64,000 nucleotides of DNA from Desmodus rotundus (GCF_022682495.2 NC_071393.1:113662239-113726238); one strand, 5' to 3'. Counted from the first letter of the stretch, positions 11,601 to 25,004 are shown. Numbers and translations: made by a program. Notes: a model not told the origin generated them from the letters alone.

Positions 11601-13234
11601 AGTTGCTCCACCAGTGCCGTCCCCTGAGGCCTGTGCCCAGTCATAGGTCCTGAACACGTCTGGCTGAAGGCCAGCAGGAAGGCAAGCTCAGGCCTGCATG
11701 TGGCAGTGTTGTCTTTACTGGAGAGATGACCCAGGAAGTGGGCTGACCTCAGAAAGCAGGGTCAAAGTCAGCCATGGGTCAGGGCCAGAGTTAAGACCAT
11801 GGCTGGCTGGGTGGTTCAGTTCTAGAGAAACAGGAAGCATGCCAGGGCTTCCTGTGTAAACAGGGAGATGTCTTCCTGCGTGTTGGTGCCTGATTGTGTG
11901 CGACTGTTGGTTTTGTAGTCCAACACCAAAAGCAATAGAAGCTTTTTTCATTAAATCCAAAGCTTTGTGATGTTTTATGTTGGCATCTGGGACTTAGCCA
12001 ATCTTCAGCACACATCTTCCCTCAATACCCGTGTGCAAGGACTTAACACGAGATGAGGGCATGGAAATGGCGCCCAGTTTACAACCAGCGCCTTGGCCTG
12101 GGCTGAGGGGAGAACAGAGTGTGCTTGTGAGCTGGAAATCTGTGGGTGCTCTGTCAGTCGTTCTGAGTCGTGGGATGCAGGGAAATCAACTTGCGAAAGG
12201 GAAACAGAGGGCATGTAGAATTATATGTCTTGGATCTGGCAGATTGTCAAAGTCAACTCATTCACATAGCTGGTGTGTGTCGCTCTTGTCATAGCTATTT
12301 CTGCTCTTTGGAGCCTGTGTCATGTGCTGGTCCCCTGCATCCTATTGGACACCGCTGCCCCAGGCAACAACTGAAATGGTCCTCTCAACTCTTCTACACA
12401 TCTCCAGGCCCCCCTAAGAGGACCTTTGACCCTGCTCCCAAGGCCACAACAGTGTCCAGTATCCATGAGCATCCACAGCCATCTCTTCTCTGGCCATGGC
12501 TGGGGCACAAAGCCTAGGGGACAGGCTATGTGGAGAATTGCATAAACCTACCCCTTCTTGTTTGCCAAGTTCCCAGGATTCAACTACTTCTCAGGGGTCA
12601 GACTCTGACACTTTCTTACTCACAAAACTCTTACTCTACCCTCTTCCCTTCTGGGAAGGCTCCTGAATCCCCACAGGTGGGCCTGACTCACAAAGAGCTG
12701 GAAATTCCCTGCCTGAGGTCAGGGCACCCAGGTCTGGGAACACAAAGTCCTGGCTGCCTTTCTTGGACGAGAAAGGGGAAAATTATCTTTCCATGAGCAA
12801 AATAGATAAGCTACAATTCACTTCTCAATATCTTACCTCATTGCACATTGACGGTCTCCCTCACCTGAACACCTGGGCTCACTCATCTGCTACCATCAGG
12901 GAGTCAGTAGCCCCACCACCTGCTAGTCTGGGCATGTCTCCTTCTTGGCTCCCCAGGATATAACTCTTGGACACTTTTGGGTGGGCCACTAATTGCTCCT
13001 GAATTCCCTTTAATTTCTATTCAATGATGCTCCTAGGTAGCACTTCCCACCTCATCCCACTCTGTCTCCTGCCCACCCCTAGTTATTCTCCTGCACCCCA
13101 AGACCCAAAGCCCCAAAGAATCTGGTCTGATTTTAGTGCAAAGTCACACTGAGGCAGCAGGACCTAACCCTAGCAGAGCAACGATTGAGGGTTAGGAATC
13201 TGAGGCATGAACTCTTCTTACTTTCATACGAGTC
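11601..13234. other. Unassigned repeat-poor stretch
   Basis: No confident repeat, RNA gene or exon. Several frames of 60-115 codons overlap on both strands (12005-12963). None has a domain I recognise, and their mutual overlap argues against coding. Confidence 0.4.
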
Positions 13235-13345
13235 TTCATTTTTTCCAGTTTTATTGCGATATCATTGACATGCAGCACTGTGTAAATTTAAGGTCTATGG
13301 CATAATGACTTCATATGATTTTAAAACTATTTTTGAACTCAAAGT
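13235..13345 (-). mobile_element. Short L1 3' fragment, antisense
   Basis: 'ttccagttttattgcgatatcattgacatgcagcactgtgtaaatttaaggtctatggcataatgactt' is the complement of an L1M 3' terminus. It matches the starts of the copies at 2172 and 17135. Confidence 0.75.
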
Positions 13346-16300
13346 CCTGGCACACTCAACCGAGAGGGGCACTGTCATTTTTATCAAGCCAATTGTCCCC
13401 AGGCTCCGGTCAAGCAACCCTGGGATCAAGTGTCCTGAACTCAGCTCAGTGCTCAAGGCCCTTCTTTGGGGGGCCTTGGAATGATTAAGGGGCTCAGTGA
13501 AGGCACTTTGTTCATCAAAGAACGGACTTGGTTGGTTGGCTTTTTCCAGAGTGATCTTTAAGGAATCTGCCAACCTGGCCGATTCTGTGTATTTGACTTT
13601 CCATCTTGACCGGGTTCCTAGTGCAGCTGAAGCCAGCCTTTCCTCTGATGTATGCCCACACTCAGGGACTTTCCAAGTTCTTTACATTGGAAGATTTGCT
13701 CACATCGAGGCCTCTCTAGGCTCCCTTTTCCAACTGGTCCCCACAATCCCTGAAGCTGAACTCCACTTCCGTCTCCTGTCTGGGATGTGGGTTCTGTGCC
13801 AACAGTGTTAAGGCCTCTTCTGTGTGTCAGCTCCCGACCCCTCGCCCACCATTCCCAGGTCTGGAAGCTGTGTCTTTTAACCTCCTCCTCAGTGTGTCCC
13901 TCCGAGTAGAGGGCACGCCGGCACGCCTGCTGCAGCCTATGTGTACGAACAGATACAGCATCGGGCGATCTGATTATGTTTTCCAGATTTATCGCATCAC
14001 TCGCATACCCAGGCCGGGCTGATATTTTAGGAGCGTGAATCAGGGTGTCTGGCGTGGCTTCCTCTGCAGCAGAGCTCCGGCTGCAGGCATAATGAAGCCG
14101 GGAGGCGGGAGAGCTCACTTCCCAGGGAGCAAATGTGTGTCAGTGACAAGTCTGCCTGGCAACAGCACCAGGAAAGAAATACTAGACCCCAACATCAGAG
14201 CCAGAATCTTCACACTGGTGGCTGCACCGAGCTGCACATTTTCCTCCCTATTCAGCTACTATACTCTTAAAAAAAAAAAAAGGGAAAAGAATAGAAGTGT
14301 TTGGTGCTTGCATTCTCTAAATAATACCCCTTAACCTGCCACCAAGTAGGGAGACTGATACCAAAATGTCACCTGGCTGTGGCTGTCCATGGCTATGTTA
14401 TGAATGAATAGTAAGAAATGAGCTTCTGCAATGGAACAAGACCATTGCGGCACAGAGACCAAGCCGCAAGGGGCAGAGCCCATTGAACCTCTGAGTAAAT
14501 GTAGGACTCTGCTTGAGGAGTAGGGCCCAAGACGAGGGAGCCGGGGAGATAGCCTTTTATTTTTTTCCCTAGTCTCTTAGTTGTGTGCTGCTAAACAGAG
14601 TTCCCTGTTTCTCAAGGAATCTATTCAGAATGAGGAAGAAAGTGAAACAGGTCTGACTCGGACACCCAGACACTCGGGGCTACCTCGAAGGCAGAGGTTG
14701 TTTCCCCCTTCCTGTGTCACCATGCCCAGAGCAGCGACAGGAGCGCAGTGGAAGCTCAGCACAGCTCTGTGGAACTGAACCCAGCCTGGCTCTGTTTGCT
14801 CCTTGAGTGCCTCAGGTGCGTCTCTTCACCGCCCCCAGCATCCTTTTTACCACCTGGGGAATGAACCAGTGATCTCTTAGAGGTCGCCCCAGGATTCCAA
14901 GGTCAAAACAAGTTTTACAATCCTAAGAAAGCAGTGAATTAAAAACATTCCCATACATGTTTGTGTCTCAAATGCCTGATCTCTGGGCTCTGCTTTATTA
15001 TCGCAGTGTGTGTATGCAAGACTTCGGGCTTAAATGTTCCCTTGAATGCATCATTTAGCAGTATCTGGGATACATTTACATTTTTAGCATCAGTGTAATT
15101 CTATTTGGTTTTATGCCACAGGAAGTTCAAGCCTGATTCAATTGAAGGATTTCATAAAATGAGTTTTTAAAAAGGAAAGACAATGCATTGCATATGTTAC
15201 ACCATTGTTTTCTGAATTATTATCCAATCCAGCGTGTCGGGGGTGGCTTGTGCTTCAGTCCAAGAATCTGTTAGCAGTCCAAAAGTTGCATTTTTACTAT
15301 CTTATTTGGAAGCATGGAATTTACAATCTGGGATGAACCTACAAGGTAGGCAGGAACTCCTACTCAAACAAGGGCAGAGGGTCTTTTTGTACATCTTTGC
15401 ATACCTCTCAGCTCGTCATGTACAGTAGATTTCCTATTGTGGGCCTGAACAACTGAACAGAAAAAGCTCTGGTTGCTAAACCTGGGAATGAGGAGAGTGC
15501 TGGGGGCACGACATAGGATTGTGTCCAATCTGAAAGTGCTTCCCTTTCTACCCAAACCAGCCATAGCAAGGTTTCCATTCCTGCCTGTCAGAGATGGGGC
15601 AGAGGCACCTGCGAGGAGGGGGAACTCTGCCCAGGTCACAGCTGCAGCTGCCTTTTTCCATATGGTGCACACTGAAGAGAAGCAACCATCCGTGGACATA
15701 GGGCTGAAGACTACTCAGGACTTGACAGGTGAACTTTGAGCCGGTCCAGACAGAGAGACTGAGTTGTCATAGCCACTGCATGAACACTTCGGGTCTGAGT
15801 AAGTAGACCAGGGCAGCAGTAGAACCTGGAGAGAACCTCAAACCAAAGAGGACAAGAAGCAAAACTCCTGAGATGACCCAAGTGAGGTATGAGGTGGAAA
15901 CGGAAACCGCAGAGACATTTCCCTGGGTCCTGCTGGGGCTGCGTCCTTGCAGGGAGAAACGGAGTCTTAACCAGTGGGAAGTTAAAACTGTAGCAGACAA
16001 GGCAGTACTCAAGGTCAAGCCCGAGGAAGAGAGGGAGTTGAATACTGGCTCGTGGAAACAGAAGTCAAAAGCTGGGAGAATCGAGGGCAGGAGAAGGTAA
16101 AGGCAGCAGATTCAGAACAGAGATAGTGAGTCTTAAATGTGTGGAGTTCTTCTCTAGGATGCTCGACCTCGTATAGTGAGGGAGACTATTCAAAGGCACT
16201 ACAGAGAAGTTTGGACAGAGACAATGAATGGAATAAGAGGATCCACATGGGATCGGGACAGAATTGTTTCCTTTAGGAAATGTCCCTGGATATTGGAAGT

Positions 16301-17130
16301 TAACACCAAGATCACAATCTGTAAGCATCTGTCTCTGTTGTACTTTTGGCCACAAGAAACGAGACTCAGCAGAAAGGAGTCTGAACTATAAGGACTATTT
16401 ATTATCTCGTAACACAAGAAGTTGGGCGAGATAGGGCAGTGCCAGAGTTCTTCCATTCGGGGGCCCCATACCTACTGCAAGGATGCAGTTCTTTCCACTT
16501 TTCCCTTCTCATCCTCAGACTGTCCCCTTGGGATGGCTCTCCTCCTGGCTTCTGCAGTTTCAGGCATAATTGCAAGTCATAATATTCAAGACTGTTCAAA
16601 AAGAAAGCCCCTCCCTGTGTAACTTCTCAAGAGCAAGGAATCCCCCCACCCCAGAAGTGCCTCTCTTACCACCACCCACCTTCTCAGCCAGGGCTGCGCT
16701 GCCCGGCCATGTGACTGCCCGGAGCCCTCTTTTGGTGAGGTCAGCACTGGACACACAGGCAGGCTGAGAGTGGTGACGGCTCCTTCTGAGGGGTCTTTCC
16801 CCTACGCACCTGGCCGTTCGGGCCGGGAGAGCAGACCTGGGATTCAGTTTGTGAAGAAGGATTGAGGATTCAAACTGCACCTGGAATTAATTGCTCTGGT
16901 TAATGGCAATGGGATTGCAGAGTGGGGTCCCTGAGCCAGGCCTGCCAAGCCCCTGTGTTGACTCCTCGGAGAGCCAAGGCTCGGCTATAAGAAATGAAGT
17001 GACACACCAGGGCCTCTCAGATGGGAAGAGACAGCTCCCACGCCGCGCCCCCTGACTCAGCCCTTTTTGCCACACCACTGCCCTTTTCCGGTAACCCTCT
17101 AAACCATCTCAGTTAAGGCTCAAGGCAAGG
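13346..17130. other. Longest repeat-poor stretch; no gene seen
   Basis: About 3.8 kb without confident interspersed repeats apart from an A-run at 14269-14282. A 166-codon minus-strand frame (13618-14118) and 111-codon frames near 15364-15739 lack recognisable domains and lie opposite other frames. The part at about 13900-14260 is richer in CG dinucleotides than its surroundings. If any conserved exon or enhancer exists in the window this stretch is a reasonable place to look, but nothing in the sequence proves one. Confidence 0.35.
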
Positions 17131-17134
17131 CCAA

Positions 17135-20100
17135 TATTTTTTCAGACTTTACTGAGATATAACTGACATCGGACATTGTGTAACATTGAGGTGTACAAAG
17201 CAATGATTTGGTACACATATATATATATAGTAAAATGATTATCACAGTAGGTGCGTTAACATATCCATCACCTCATGTAATTATCTTCGTGTGTTAAAAA
17301 CATTTAAGATCTCCTCATAGCCACTTTCAAGCATTCAACGCAGTACTGTTTACTGTAGTCACCGTGCTGTGCACAGGATGCCCAGGGCTTACTCACCTTA
17401 GACTGGAAGTGTGCACCTGTTGACCAACATCCTCCCATCCCCCGACGCCCACTCCTTGGCAAACACCGTTCTACTCTGTTTCTATGAGTCTGGCTTTTTT
17501 CAGATTCTTCATGTAAGTGACTTCATACAGTACTTGTCTTTGTGTGATTTATTTCACTTAGCATAATGCCCTCAAGGTTCATCCGCGTTGTTACAAAGGA
17601 CGGGATTTCCTTCTTTTTTTAGGCTGTGTGTGTGTTTAACATCTTATCTATCCATTCACCCACTGATGGACACTTAGGTTGTTCCCATACCTTGGCTATT
17701 GTAAATAATGCTGTAATGAGCATGGAAGTACAGACATGTTTTTGAGATAGTAATTTCATTGACCTCAGATATACACACGGAAATGGGATCGCTGAGTCAC
17801 ACGGTAGTTCTGTTTTTAATCTTTGAGAAACCACTGTACTGTTTTCCATAATGTCTGTACCAATTTACATTCCTACCAACAGTTGACAAGGGTTCCCTTT
17901 TCTCCATGTCCTTGCCAAAACTTGTCTCTTGTCTTTTTGATAATAGCCATTCTAACAGGTATGAGATGACGTCTCATTGTGCTTTTGGTTTGCATTTCCC
18001 TGATGATTAGTGATGTTAAGCATCTTTTCACATACCTATTGGGCATTTGTATGTCTTTTTTGGAAAAATGTCCATTCAGCTCCTCTGCCAGTTTTTTAAT
18101 TGAATTATTTGTGGTTTTGCTATTGAGTTGTATGAATTCCTTGTATATTTTGGGTATTAACCACTTATGTGATATATGGTTTGTGAATATTTCCTCCTAC
18201 TCCATAAGTTGCTTCTTCATTTTGTTGATTGTTTCTTTTGCTGTGCAGAAGCTTTCCAGTTTGATGTAGTCCCACTTATTTATATTTGCTTTTGTTGCTT
18301 GTGCTTTTGGTGTCATATCCAAAAAATCATTGCCAAGACCAATGTTTAGGAGTTTCCTCACGTTTTCTTTTAGGAGTTTTAGGTCTTACATTTAAGTCTT
18401 TAATATATTTCCAGTTACTTTTTACGAGTGGTGTAAGATAGGGGTCCAATTTCATTCTTTTGCATGTAAATATACAGTTTTCCAGCACCATTTATTGAAA
18501 AGATTATCTTTTCTCCAATTGAGTATTCTTGGCTCCTTTGTCAAATATTAGTTGGCTGGTTAGGCATGGATTTATTTCTGGGCTCTTGACTCTATTTCAC
18601 TGTTTATGTGTTTGTTTTTATGCCAGTAACACAGTTTTAATTACTGTAGCTCTGTACTATAGTCTAAAACTATGAAACATGATGCTCCAGCTTTGTTCTT
18701 CTTAAGATTGCTTTGGCTATTCAGGGTATTTTTATGGTTTTATACAAATTTAATGGTGGTTTTTCCCAGTTCTGTGAGAAAAAATGCCATTGGAATTTTG
18801 ATAGGGATTGCATTGATTCTATAGATAATTTTGGGTAATATGGACATTTTAACAATATTAATTCTTCCAAAAATACAGCTGTCTTTTCATTTATTTGTTT
18901 CTTCTTCAATTTCCTTTATCAATGTCTTATACTTTTCAGTGTATAGATCTTTCATTTTCTTGGTACATTTATTCCTAAGTATTTTATTGTTTTTGATGCT
19001 ATTGTGAATGAGATTTTTAAATTTCTGTTTCAGATACTTTATTGATAATGTATAGAAATGCAACTAATTTTTGTGTGACGATTTTGTATCCTGCAACCCT
19101 ACTCAATTCATTTATCTGTTCTAACAGTGGTGTAGTCTTTAAGGCTTTCTATATATATAATCATAATGTCTGAAAACAGAGAAAATTTTACTTCTTTCTT
19201 TCCAATTTGGATGTCTTTTATTTTTCTTGTTTAATTGCTTTGGCTAAGACTTCTAGTACTATGTTGAATAGGAGTGGTGAGAGTTGGCAACCTTGTCTTG
19301 TTTCTGATTTTAAAGGAAAAGCTTTCAGTTTTCACAGTTGAGTTTGATGTTAGCTGTGGATTTTTCATACATGGCCTTTATTATGTTGAGGGATGTTATT
19401 TTTATACCTAATTTGTTGAGAGCTTTTATTGAGAAATGGAGTTGAACTTTGTCAAATGCTTTTTCTGCATCTACTGAGAGGATCATATGATTTTGATACT
19501 TCATTCTATCAATGTGGTTTACAACACTTATTGATTTGCATATGATAAACCATCCTTGTATTGTTAGCATAAATCCCACTTGAGCATGGTGTATGGTTAT
19601 TATAATGTGCTGCTGAATTCAATTTGATGTAATTTTGTTGAGAACTTTTACATCTATATTCATCGAGTATATTGACCTATGGTTTTCTTATAGTGTCCTT
19701 ATCTGGCTTTGGTATCAGGATAATGCTGGCCTCATAAGATGAGTTTGGGAGTGTTCATTAACATTTGGGAGAGTTTGAGATGGGCTGGCATTCATTCTTC
19801 TTTGAATGCTTGGTAGAATTCACCAATGAAACCATCTGGTCCTGGGCTTTTCTTTGTTGGGAGGTTTTGTTTACTACTACAGTTCCTTAGTCATTCTTGG
19901 TCTGTTCATATTTTTTATCTTTTCATGAGTCATTTTTAATAGGTTATATGTTTCTAGGAATATATCCATTTTTTCTAGGTTATCCAGTTTGTTGGTGTGT
20001 AGTTGTTCCTAGGAATATCAGTTGTAATGTATCCTCTTTTATTTATAATTTTTTTAGTTCTCTCTCTCTCTCTCTCTTTTTTTTTTGGCTAGTCTAGCTA

Positions 20101-20690
20101 AAGTTTCATCAACTTTGTTTAGCTTTTCAAAGAACCAACTTAGTTTCATTGACTTTTTCTATTGTGTTTCTACTCTGTTTTATTTATCTGCTCTAACCTT
20201 TAGTATTTCATTTCTTCTGCTAAATTTGAGCTTAGTTTGTTCTTCTTTTTCTAATTCTTTGAAATGTAAATTTATGTTGTTTATTTAAGATTTTTTTAAT
20301 GTAGGCAATTATTGCTATAACTGTCCGTCTTAGAACTGCTTTTGCTTCATGCCGTGTTTTGGTATATTGTGTTTTCATTTTCATTTGTCTCAAGATACTT
20401 TCTGATTTCCCTTTAGATTTCTTTACTGACTCCATGGTCATTCAGGAATTTGTTTAATATCCATGTGTTTTTAATTTTTTTCTGTTTTCCTCCTATAACT
20501 GCTTTTTAGTTTCATACCATTGTGATTGGAAAAGATACTGACATAATTTCAGTCTTCTTAACTGTGTTAAGGCTTGCGTGGTGGCCCAACATATGACCTA
20601 TCCTGGAGAATGTTCCATGTGCACTTCAGAAGCATGTATGTTCTGGTGTTGATTGGAATGTTCTTATATGTCTATTAGTTTCATTTGCTC
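17135..20690 (-). mobile_element. Long L1 retrotransposon remnant with ORF2 RT
   Basis: A 3.5-kb antisense L1 whose 3' end is at the left. Left of about 18700 is the 3' untranslated region; further right is ORF2. On the minus strand, 19325-19579 encodes reverse-transcriptase sequence with the DAEKAFDK motif (near 19442-19480) and '[10 protein letters not shown]'. The catalytic FADD box is decayed: near 19159-19180 it reads L-F-S-D-I-M, so the second aspartate is lost. Many stops and frameshifts break the rest. It is 5'-truncated around 20690; ORF1 is absent. The element is dead. Confidence 0.93.
20058..20081 (+). repeat. (CT)n microsatellite followed by T-run
   Basis: About nine CT units run directly into a run of T inside the antisense L1. 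A local slippage product with no other function visible. Confidence 0.8.
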
Positions 20691-22019
20691 TAGTGTTATT
20701 CAGGTCAGAGCAAACTTATTTTGCCATGAAATCAAGACATATCCAATGCGGTGATAATGAAATGTTGTCATTTGGTGAAAACAAAAAGAGGTTAGAATCA
20801 TGCAGACTTGATTTTATTCTTGAATTCATTTTCTGGTTGAGAGGCAGTGGGCAGTTACTTCATTTCTCTAGACGCATATTAATCACCAAACTCCTTTGGC
20901 ATGTGAGTTCTTTCATGGGAGGCAGAGTTATGGCAATAAATGAGGAATTCTGTAAGTCTACCAAAAAAACAGTGCTGGCCTGAGGGTTGTGCACAAAGAG
21001 GCAGAAGAAACAAATGTTCCCATTTTTCTCTCCTCCAATGCGCTGATCTCCATTACTACCCCCTACCTTGGCCAAACCCAGCAAGAAGCCAAAGAGATAA
21101 AGAAGGATGGAGAATGGATGGGGTCAGGGGATAGTATTATAAAGGAGAATAGCCAGTTCAGTTGTATGTGCCTGGTCTATACTGCCAGATGTATGGATAT
21201 AAATGGATATTACTTTTATTTTCAGAATTCTGATGTTAAGTTTTAGAAAAAAGAAAAGTTAAATTTCCTGTACATAAGAAACACACATGGCACACTCAGC
21301 CATGTGGTAGGGAGCATGGCTTCCAGCCTTCCCGCTCCTCTCTCCTCTCATCTGGAGAGCAAGGCACGCTAAAGGAAAAATTACCGTCTCCTGAAATCCA
21401 TCTTTTTGAGGAAAGCTGTGAAATGTGTGTTTAGATTGGTTTTGTGATCTTCCTGCCTGTGGAAATGCATTATGCCCGCCCCCTCAACCTGTCTTTGTGC
21501 CAAAAAGCCTCTTCCGCTCTGACTGAACTGGCCCGTCAGCGCAGTCAGGCACTCCATAAACAAGTCCGACAGAAGCTGTGGTAATGACACCGTGGAAAGC
21601 CCTGTGTCTTCTGCTATGATGACAGCGTCCATCGTGATTGCCTCTTGAGTAGCTCTTCCTGGAGGGATGGTGACTCCAGCTGCCCATCCAGCACAGCCGC
21701 GCTCGGTTCCCTGTACTCATCAATGACCAGCGAGTGATGACAGGTCACTGTCCTGCTCTGAACTCAAGAGCCAGACATCTGCAGTCCACGCGAGTCTCTC
21801 CCAGCTCAGAGACGGTCACTGTGCAATGAGAGTAAGTGAATTATAGACGGAACCGGGTAAGCACGGGTGTTCAAATTCGCACCTTTCTCACAGTTCCCAC
21901 ACACACTCCTCCCCCTGCTGTGTGCTACTCCTCACCTCTCCGCCCCACCCCCTGCACTGCCTCAGCTTTTTGTTGTTAGTCGTAGTGATTTTCATTATTT
22001 ACCTGGCTTGTCTCTTCTT
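20691..22019. other. Unassigned, no gene seen
   Basis: No confident repeat. Two overlapping minus-strand frames (21381-21632, 79-83 codons) lie in a somewhat GC-richer patch with no domain I recognise and no clear splice sites. Confidence 0.35.
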
Positions 22020-22195
22020 CTTTTTTTTTTTAACATTTTTAAAATTGTTGTTCAAGTAGTTTTCTGCCTTTCCCCCCCACCCCTCCCCACCTCCACCCCC
22101 TCCTTGTTACTGTCCACGTGTCCTTTATAATAGTTCCTGCAAAGCGTTCCCCCTTTTCCCCTATAATCCCCTCCCCTCTGCCTTAGCTTTTTGCC
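22020..22195 (-). mobile_element. HAL1/L1-type 3' end, antisense
   Basis: A T-run (22020-22031) is followed by 'aaaattgttgttcaagtagttttctgcc', then a C-rich tract (ccccccaccc...), 'gtccacgtgtcctttataatagttcctgcaaa' and another C-rich piece. This resembles the complement of the 3' end of the complete HAL1-like element at 29261-31293. The 5' part is missing, as is usual for L1-driven insertions. Confidence 0.65.
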
Positions 22196-23119
22196 CTCCT
22201 CCCCTTCCTTCTCCCTCCCGCAGAGTCGCAGACTCCAAGGCCCCTATCTGTGGAGTCAGGTGAAGTGAATCAGCACATCCAACCAGACAGCCCAGCCTTA
22301 CTGGGTGGAGCACATTCCCCAGCCCCAAGACAAAACCAGTTTGGTTTCTCAAGCAGATCAGTTTTCCTCACTCGATTTTACCTGGAGACAGTAATTGATA
22401 CAGCCTCTAGTTTCATGAAGACCTTGGGTGTTGGTTCCTCGTTGTTAATTCCACAATTACACTTATCTGGCCACTTGATTCATCACAGGCATGCCAGATA
22501 CTGACTAATTCTGTTCCAAGGGAACTAATATTTAAATTCCTTCCCTGCTAACCCCTTACTCAACTGCTGAATGAGTCGAAGAGAAAGTATTTTTAATTGG
22601 ATTCCTGTTTGGGTCAGATTTTACACGTTGCCTTTAAAATAAACACTAAAGGACTTCCTCTCCTGCTCTCAGCATGTAGCAAAAGGAAGGAAAGGAAAAC
22701 ACGTTGGTGGTGGGCGTGGGGGAGGACAGAGGCAGGGGAAGGAGGTGTTCTCTCAAGAATAAGAAATGCCTCAGTAAGTACAAATTAATTTAGAAATTTA
22801 TAGATAATTGCAAAGGGAGGAAGAGTTAGTGCAAATTATGTTTCTCCTAAAAGCAGCAGTTGCCTTTATGTAATGAATACGTGGAAGAGCTTTTTGTCAT
22901 CGGTTCCTGGAGTTGCTTCAATTATCTTACTGGGTTTCAATTCTACCTCCTCCTCTTCCCTTGAAAGAGAGAACATTGTTTATTTAAAAGGAGATCCAGT
23001 TCCCTTCTAAAGTATCAGGTGCCTGTAATATCACCAAAAAAAAAAGTGCCTATAAACAGCCTGCTCTGCAGAAGTGGTATAGGATCCTTGCTCAGATAAG
23101 ATTATTAGGTCTTAGCATC
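22196..23119. other. Unassigned, no gene seen
   Basis: Mixed composition. Short A-runs occur near 23036. No recognised element. Confidence 0.4.
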
Positions 23120-23335
23120 TCATTCAAAGAGGTACAGTTTGAGTGTCACACCCTGAGAGCTTTTCAACCCAGTCTGCACAGAATCAGCAGGGGGCTGTGT
23201 GTGTGTATACCCATACACACTGATTTCCTGGGCCTCACCCATCGGAATCTGATTCAATTGGTCTGAGATAGTGCCAGGTTTCAAAAGCTCCCTATTGATT
23301 CTCATGTACGTACAGGTTGAGAATCACTGGCTTAG
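23120..23335 (+). mobile_element. MER5A-type hAT transposon
   Basis: Most of a MER5A-like nonautonomous hAT is visible: 'cctgggcctcacccatcggaatctgattcaattggtctgag' near 23230, then 'aaaagctcc...tgattctcatgt...caggttgagaatcactgg' at the right end. A short TG/CA-rich insert (23195-23220) interrupts the left part. Confidence 0.8.
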
Positions 23336-23418
23336 AGCATCAAGAAGTCTGCCCATGCCTGGATTTGTTGCCCTGTGAACTAGGTAAATTTCTTCTGAAA
23401 TTCAAAGGATATTCTTTA

Positions 23419-23653
23419 GCCCTGGCCAGTGTGGCTCAGTTGGCTGGAGCGCATCCCATAAACCAAAGGATCATGGGTTCGATTCTCAGTCAGTGCACAC
23501 ACCTAGGTTTTGTGTTCCGTCCCTGGGCAGGGGCACGTACAAGAGGCAACTAATCAATGTTTCTTTCTCACATTGATGATTCTCTCCCTCTCCCCCTCCA
23601 TTCTCCTCTCTGTGCAATCAATACGCATGTTCTCAAGCAAGGATTTTTTAAAA
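23419..23653 (+). mobile_element. Bat VES SINE
   Basis: Head 'gccctggccagtgtggctcagttgg', B box 'gggttcgattctc' near 23475, 'ggcaactaatcaatgtttctttctcac' body, CT-rich segment and A-rich end. Near-matching 13-bp target duplications lie at 23405-23417 (aaggatattcttt) and 23654-23666 (aaggattttcttt). It is noncoding, and its pol III boxes appear well kept. Confidence 0.93.
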
Positions 23654-23666
23654 AAGGATTTTCTTT

Positions 23667-24637
23667 CACCGGATTATCTGCCACTGATGACATCTAATTA
23701 ACAAAAGAGAAAGGAAATGTAACACCTGAAGCCTACAAGGGCCAAAATCCTGAAAAGTCAAATGTTCGAATCTGAACAATGGGTGAACTGTGATGATCCT
23801 TCCTTCCCTCCTTGCCCTCCCCCACCAGGATATGCCTGTGTGCTTGCCCGCACACGTGCCCACGCACACACACAGTGATGTACTATAGCTCTGCACACAA
23901 ATTCCAGCTTTGTACCCAACACCGAAGCAGCTGGGGCCTGTCAAAACGGCCTTCCTGCCCTTAAGGGGCTGCAGGCGGCTTCAAGTTGTATTCCATCTTA
24001 CATTATTTGTTTGTCATTCCAATGCATGTTCCCATAGAAATGATGCAACCACGGGGACAACACTCCTAAGTCAGCCTAGTACAGCCTTGTAACCCACAAT
24101 ACAGCTGAACCAAAGCGCACAGAAAGTATCCAGGGCAGCCACTGTGGATTTACAGCACTGACAACATGGGTCCCCTTTGCTGGATTTCTATATACTGAGG
24201 TGTTCCCCGAAAGAATAATGGTAGAGGCAGGAAGAGTAACATAACATGGCAACGATACAGGGAAAGGTGAGAGGGGCGGATCAGGCTCAAGGGCAAGCAC
24301 TGGCTTTGTAGACCAAAGAGAGAGAGCATAAGGGCTGAATTTTAAGCTCTAAGGGATGGGACAGGGTAGCTGTGAGTGAGGTGCTGTGAGAGCGGGCTGC
24401 CTGTTTAGTAGACCGTTGACACTCACAAGGAGATATTTGCAGATCTTAAAATTCCCAGTATGTAAACAGGGAGCTGGTTATGGAGGCTCTAGCTTTCTTC
24501 ACAATCACACGTCCATGGAGATTTTTCTGAAGATCTTAGCATCCCTTGACATGTTTTCAAATTAAACAGAAATGTTAACCATCTCTTGATTGCCCTTTTT
24601 CACCAACAGCTTCATTAAGAAATAAAAAAGCTCTTGT
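23667..24637. other. Unassigned, no gene seen
   Basis: Contains a short CA-rich tract near 23850-23875. No recognised repeat family or exon. Confidence 0.4.
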
Positions 24638-24832
24638 GCCCTGGGTGGTGTGGCTCAGTGGGCTGAGTGCAGGCGTAAGACCTGAGGGGTCACCCGTTTG
24701 ATTCCTGGTCAGGGCACTTCCTGGTTGGAGTGCGTGCGTGGGTTGTGGGCTAGGTCCCCACCTGAGAGGCCCTCTCTTTCTCCCTCCCTTTCCCTCTCTC
24801 TAAAAAATAAATAAAATCTTTTTTTAAAAAAA
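24638..24832 (+). mobile_element. Bat VES SINE
   Basis: Head 'gccctgggtggtgtggctcagtgggctgagtgc', B box 'cgtttgattcctggtcagggca' near 24692, CT-rich body and 'aaaaaataaataaaatcttttt' tail. The flanks give no clean target duplication. Confidence 0.92.
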
Positions 24833-25004
24833 GGTTTTGCTATGTGGTTATGAGGGGACAGTGTGGGTGGGTCCAATGTGGAGTTGTTTCAGTTATTTGC
24901 TGGAGGGGGATAGTTAATGCAAACCTAGCAATGAAACAGCCCACCAGCCTCGGGTGCAGCCCTCAGCAAAGGCAGACAACCTCTTACTGGGTGTATTATC
25001 TCCA

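Noticed and set aside
13618..14118. 166-codon open frame on the minus strand
   Set aside because: No recognisable domain, other frames overlap on the opposite strand, and no clear splice or start context. An open stretch of this length is expected by chance in GC-richer DNA.
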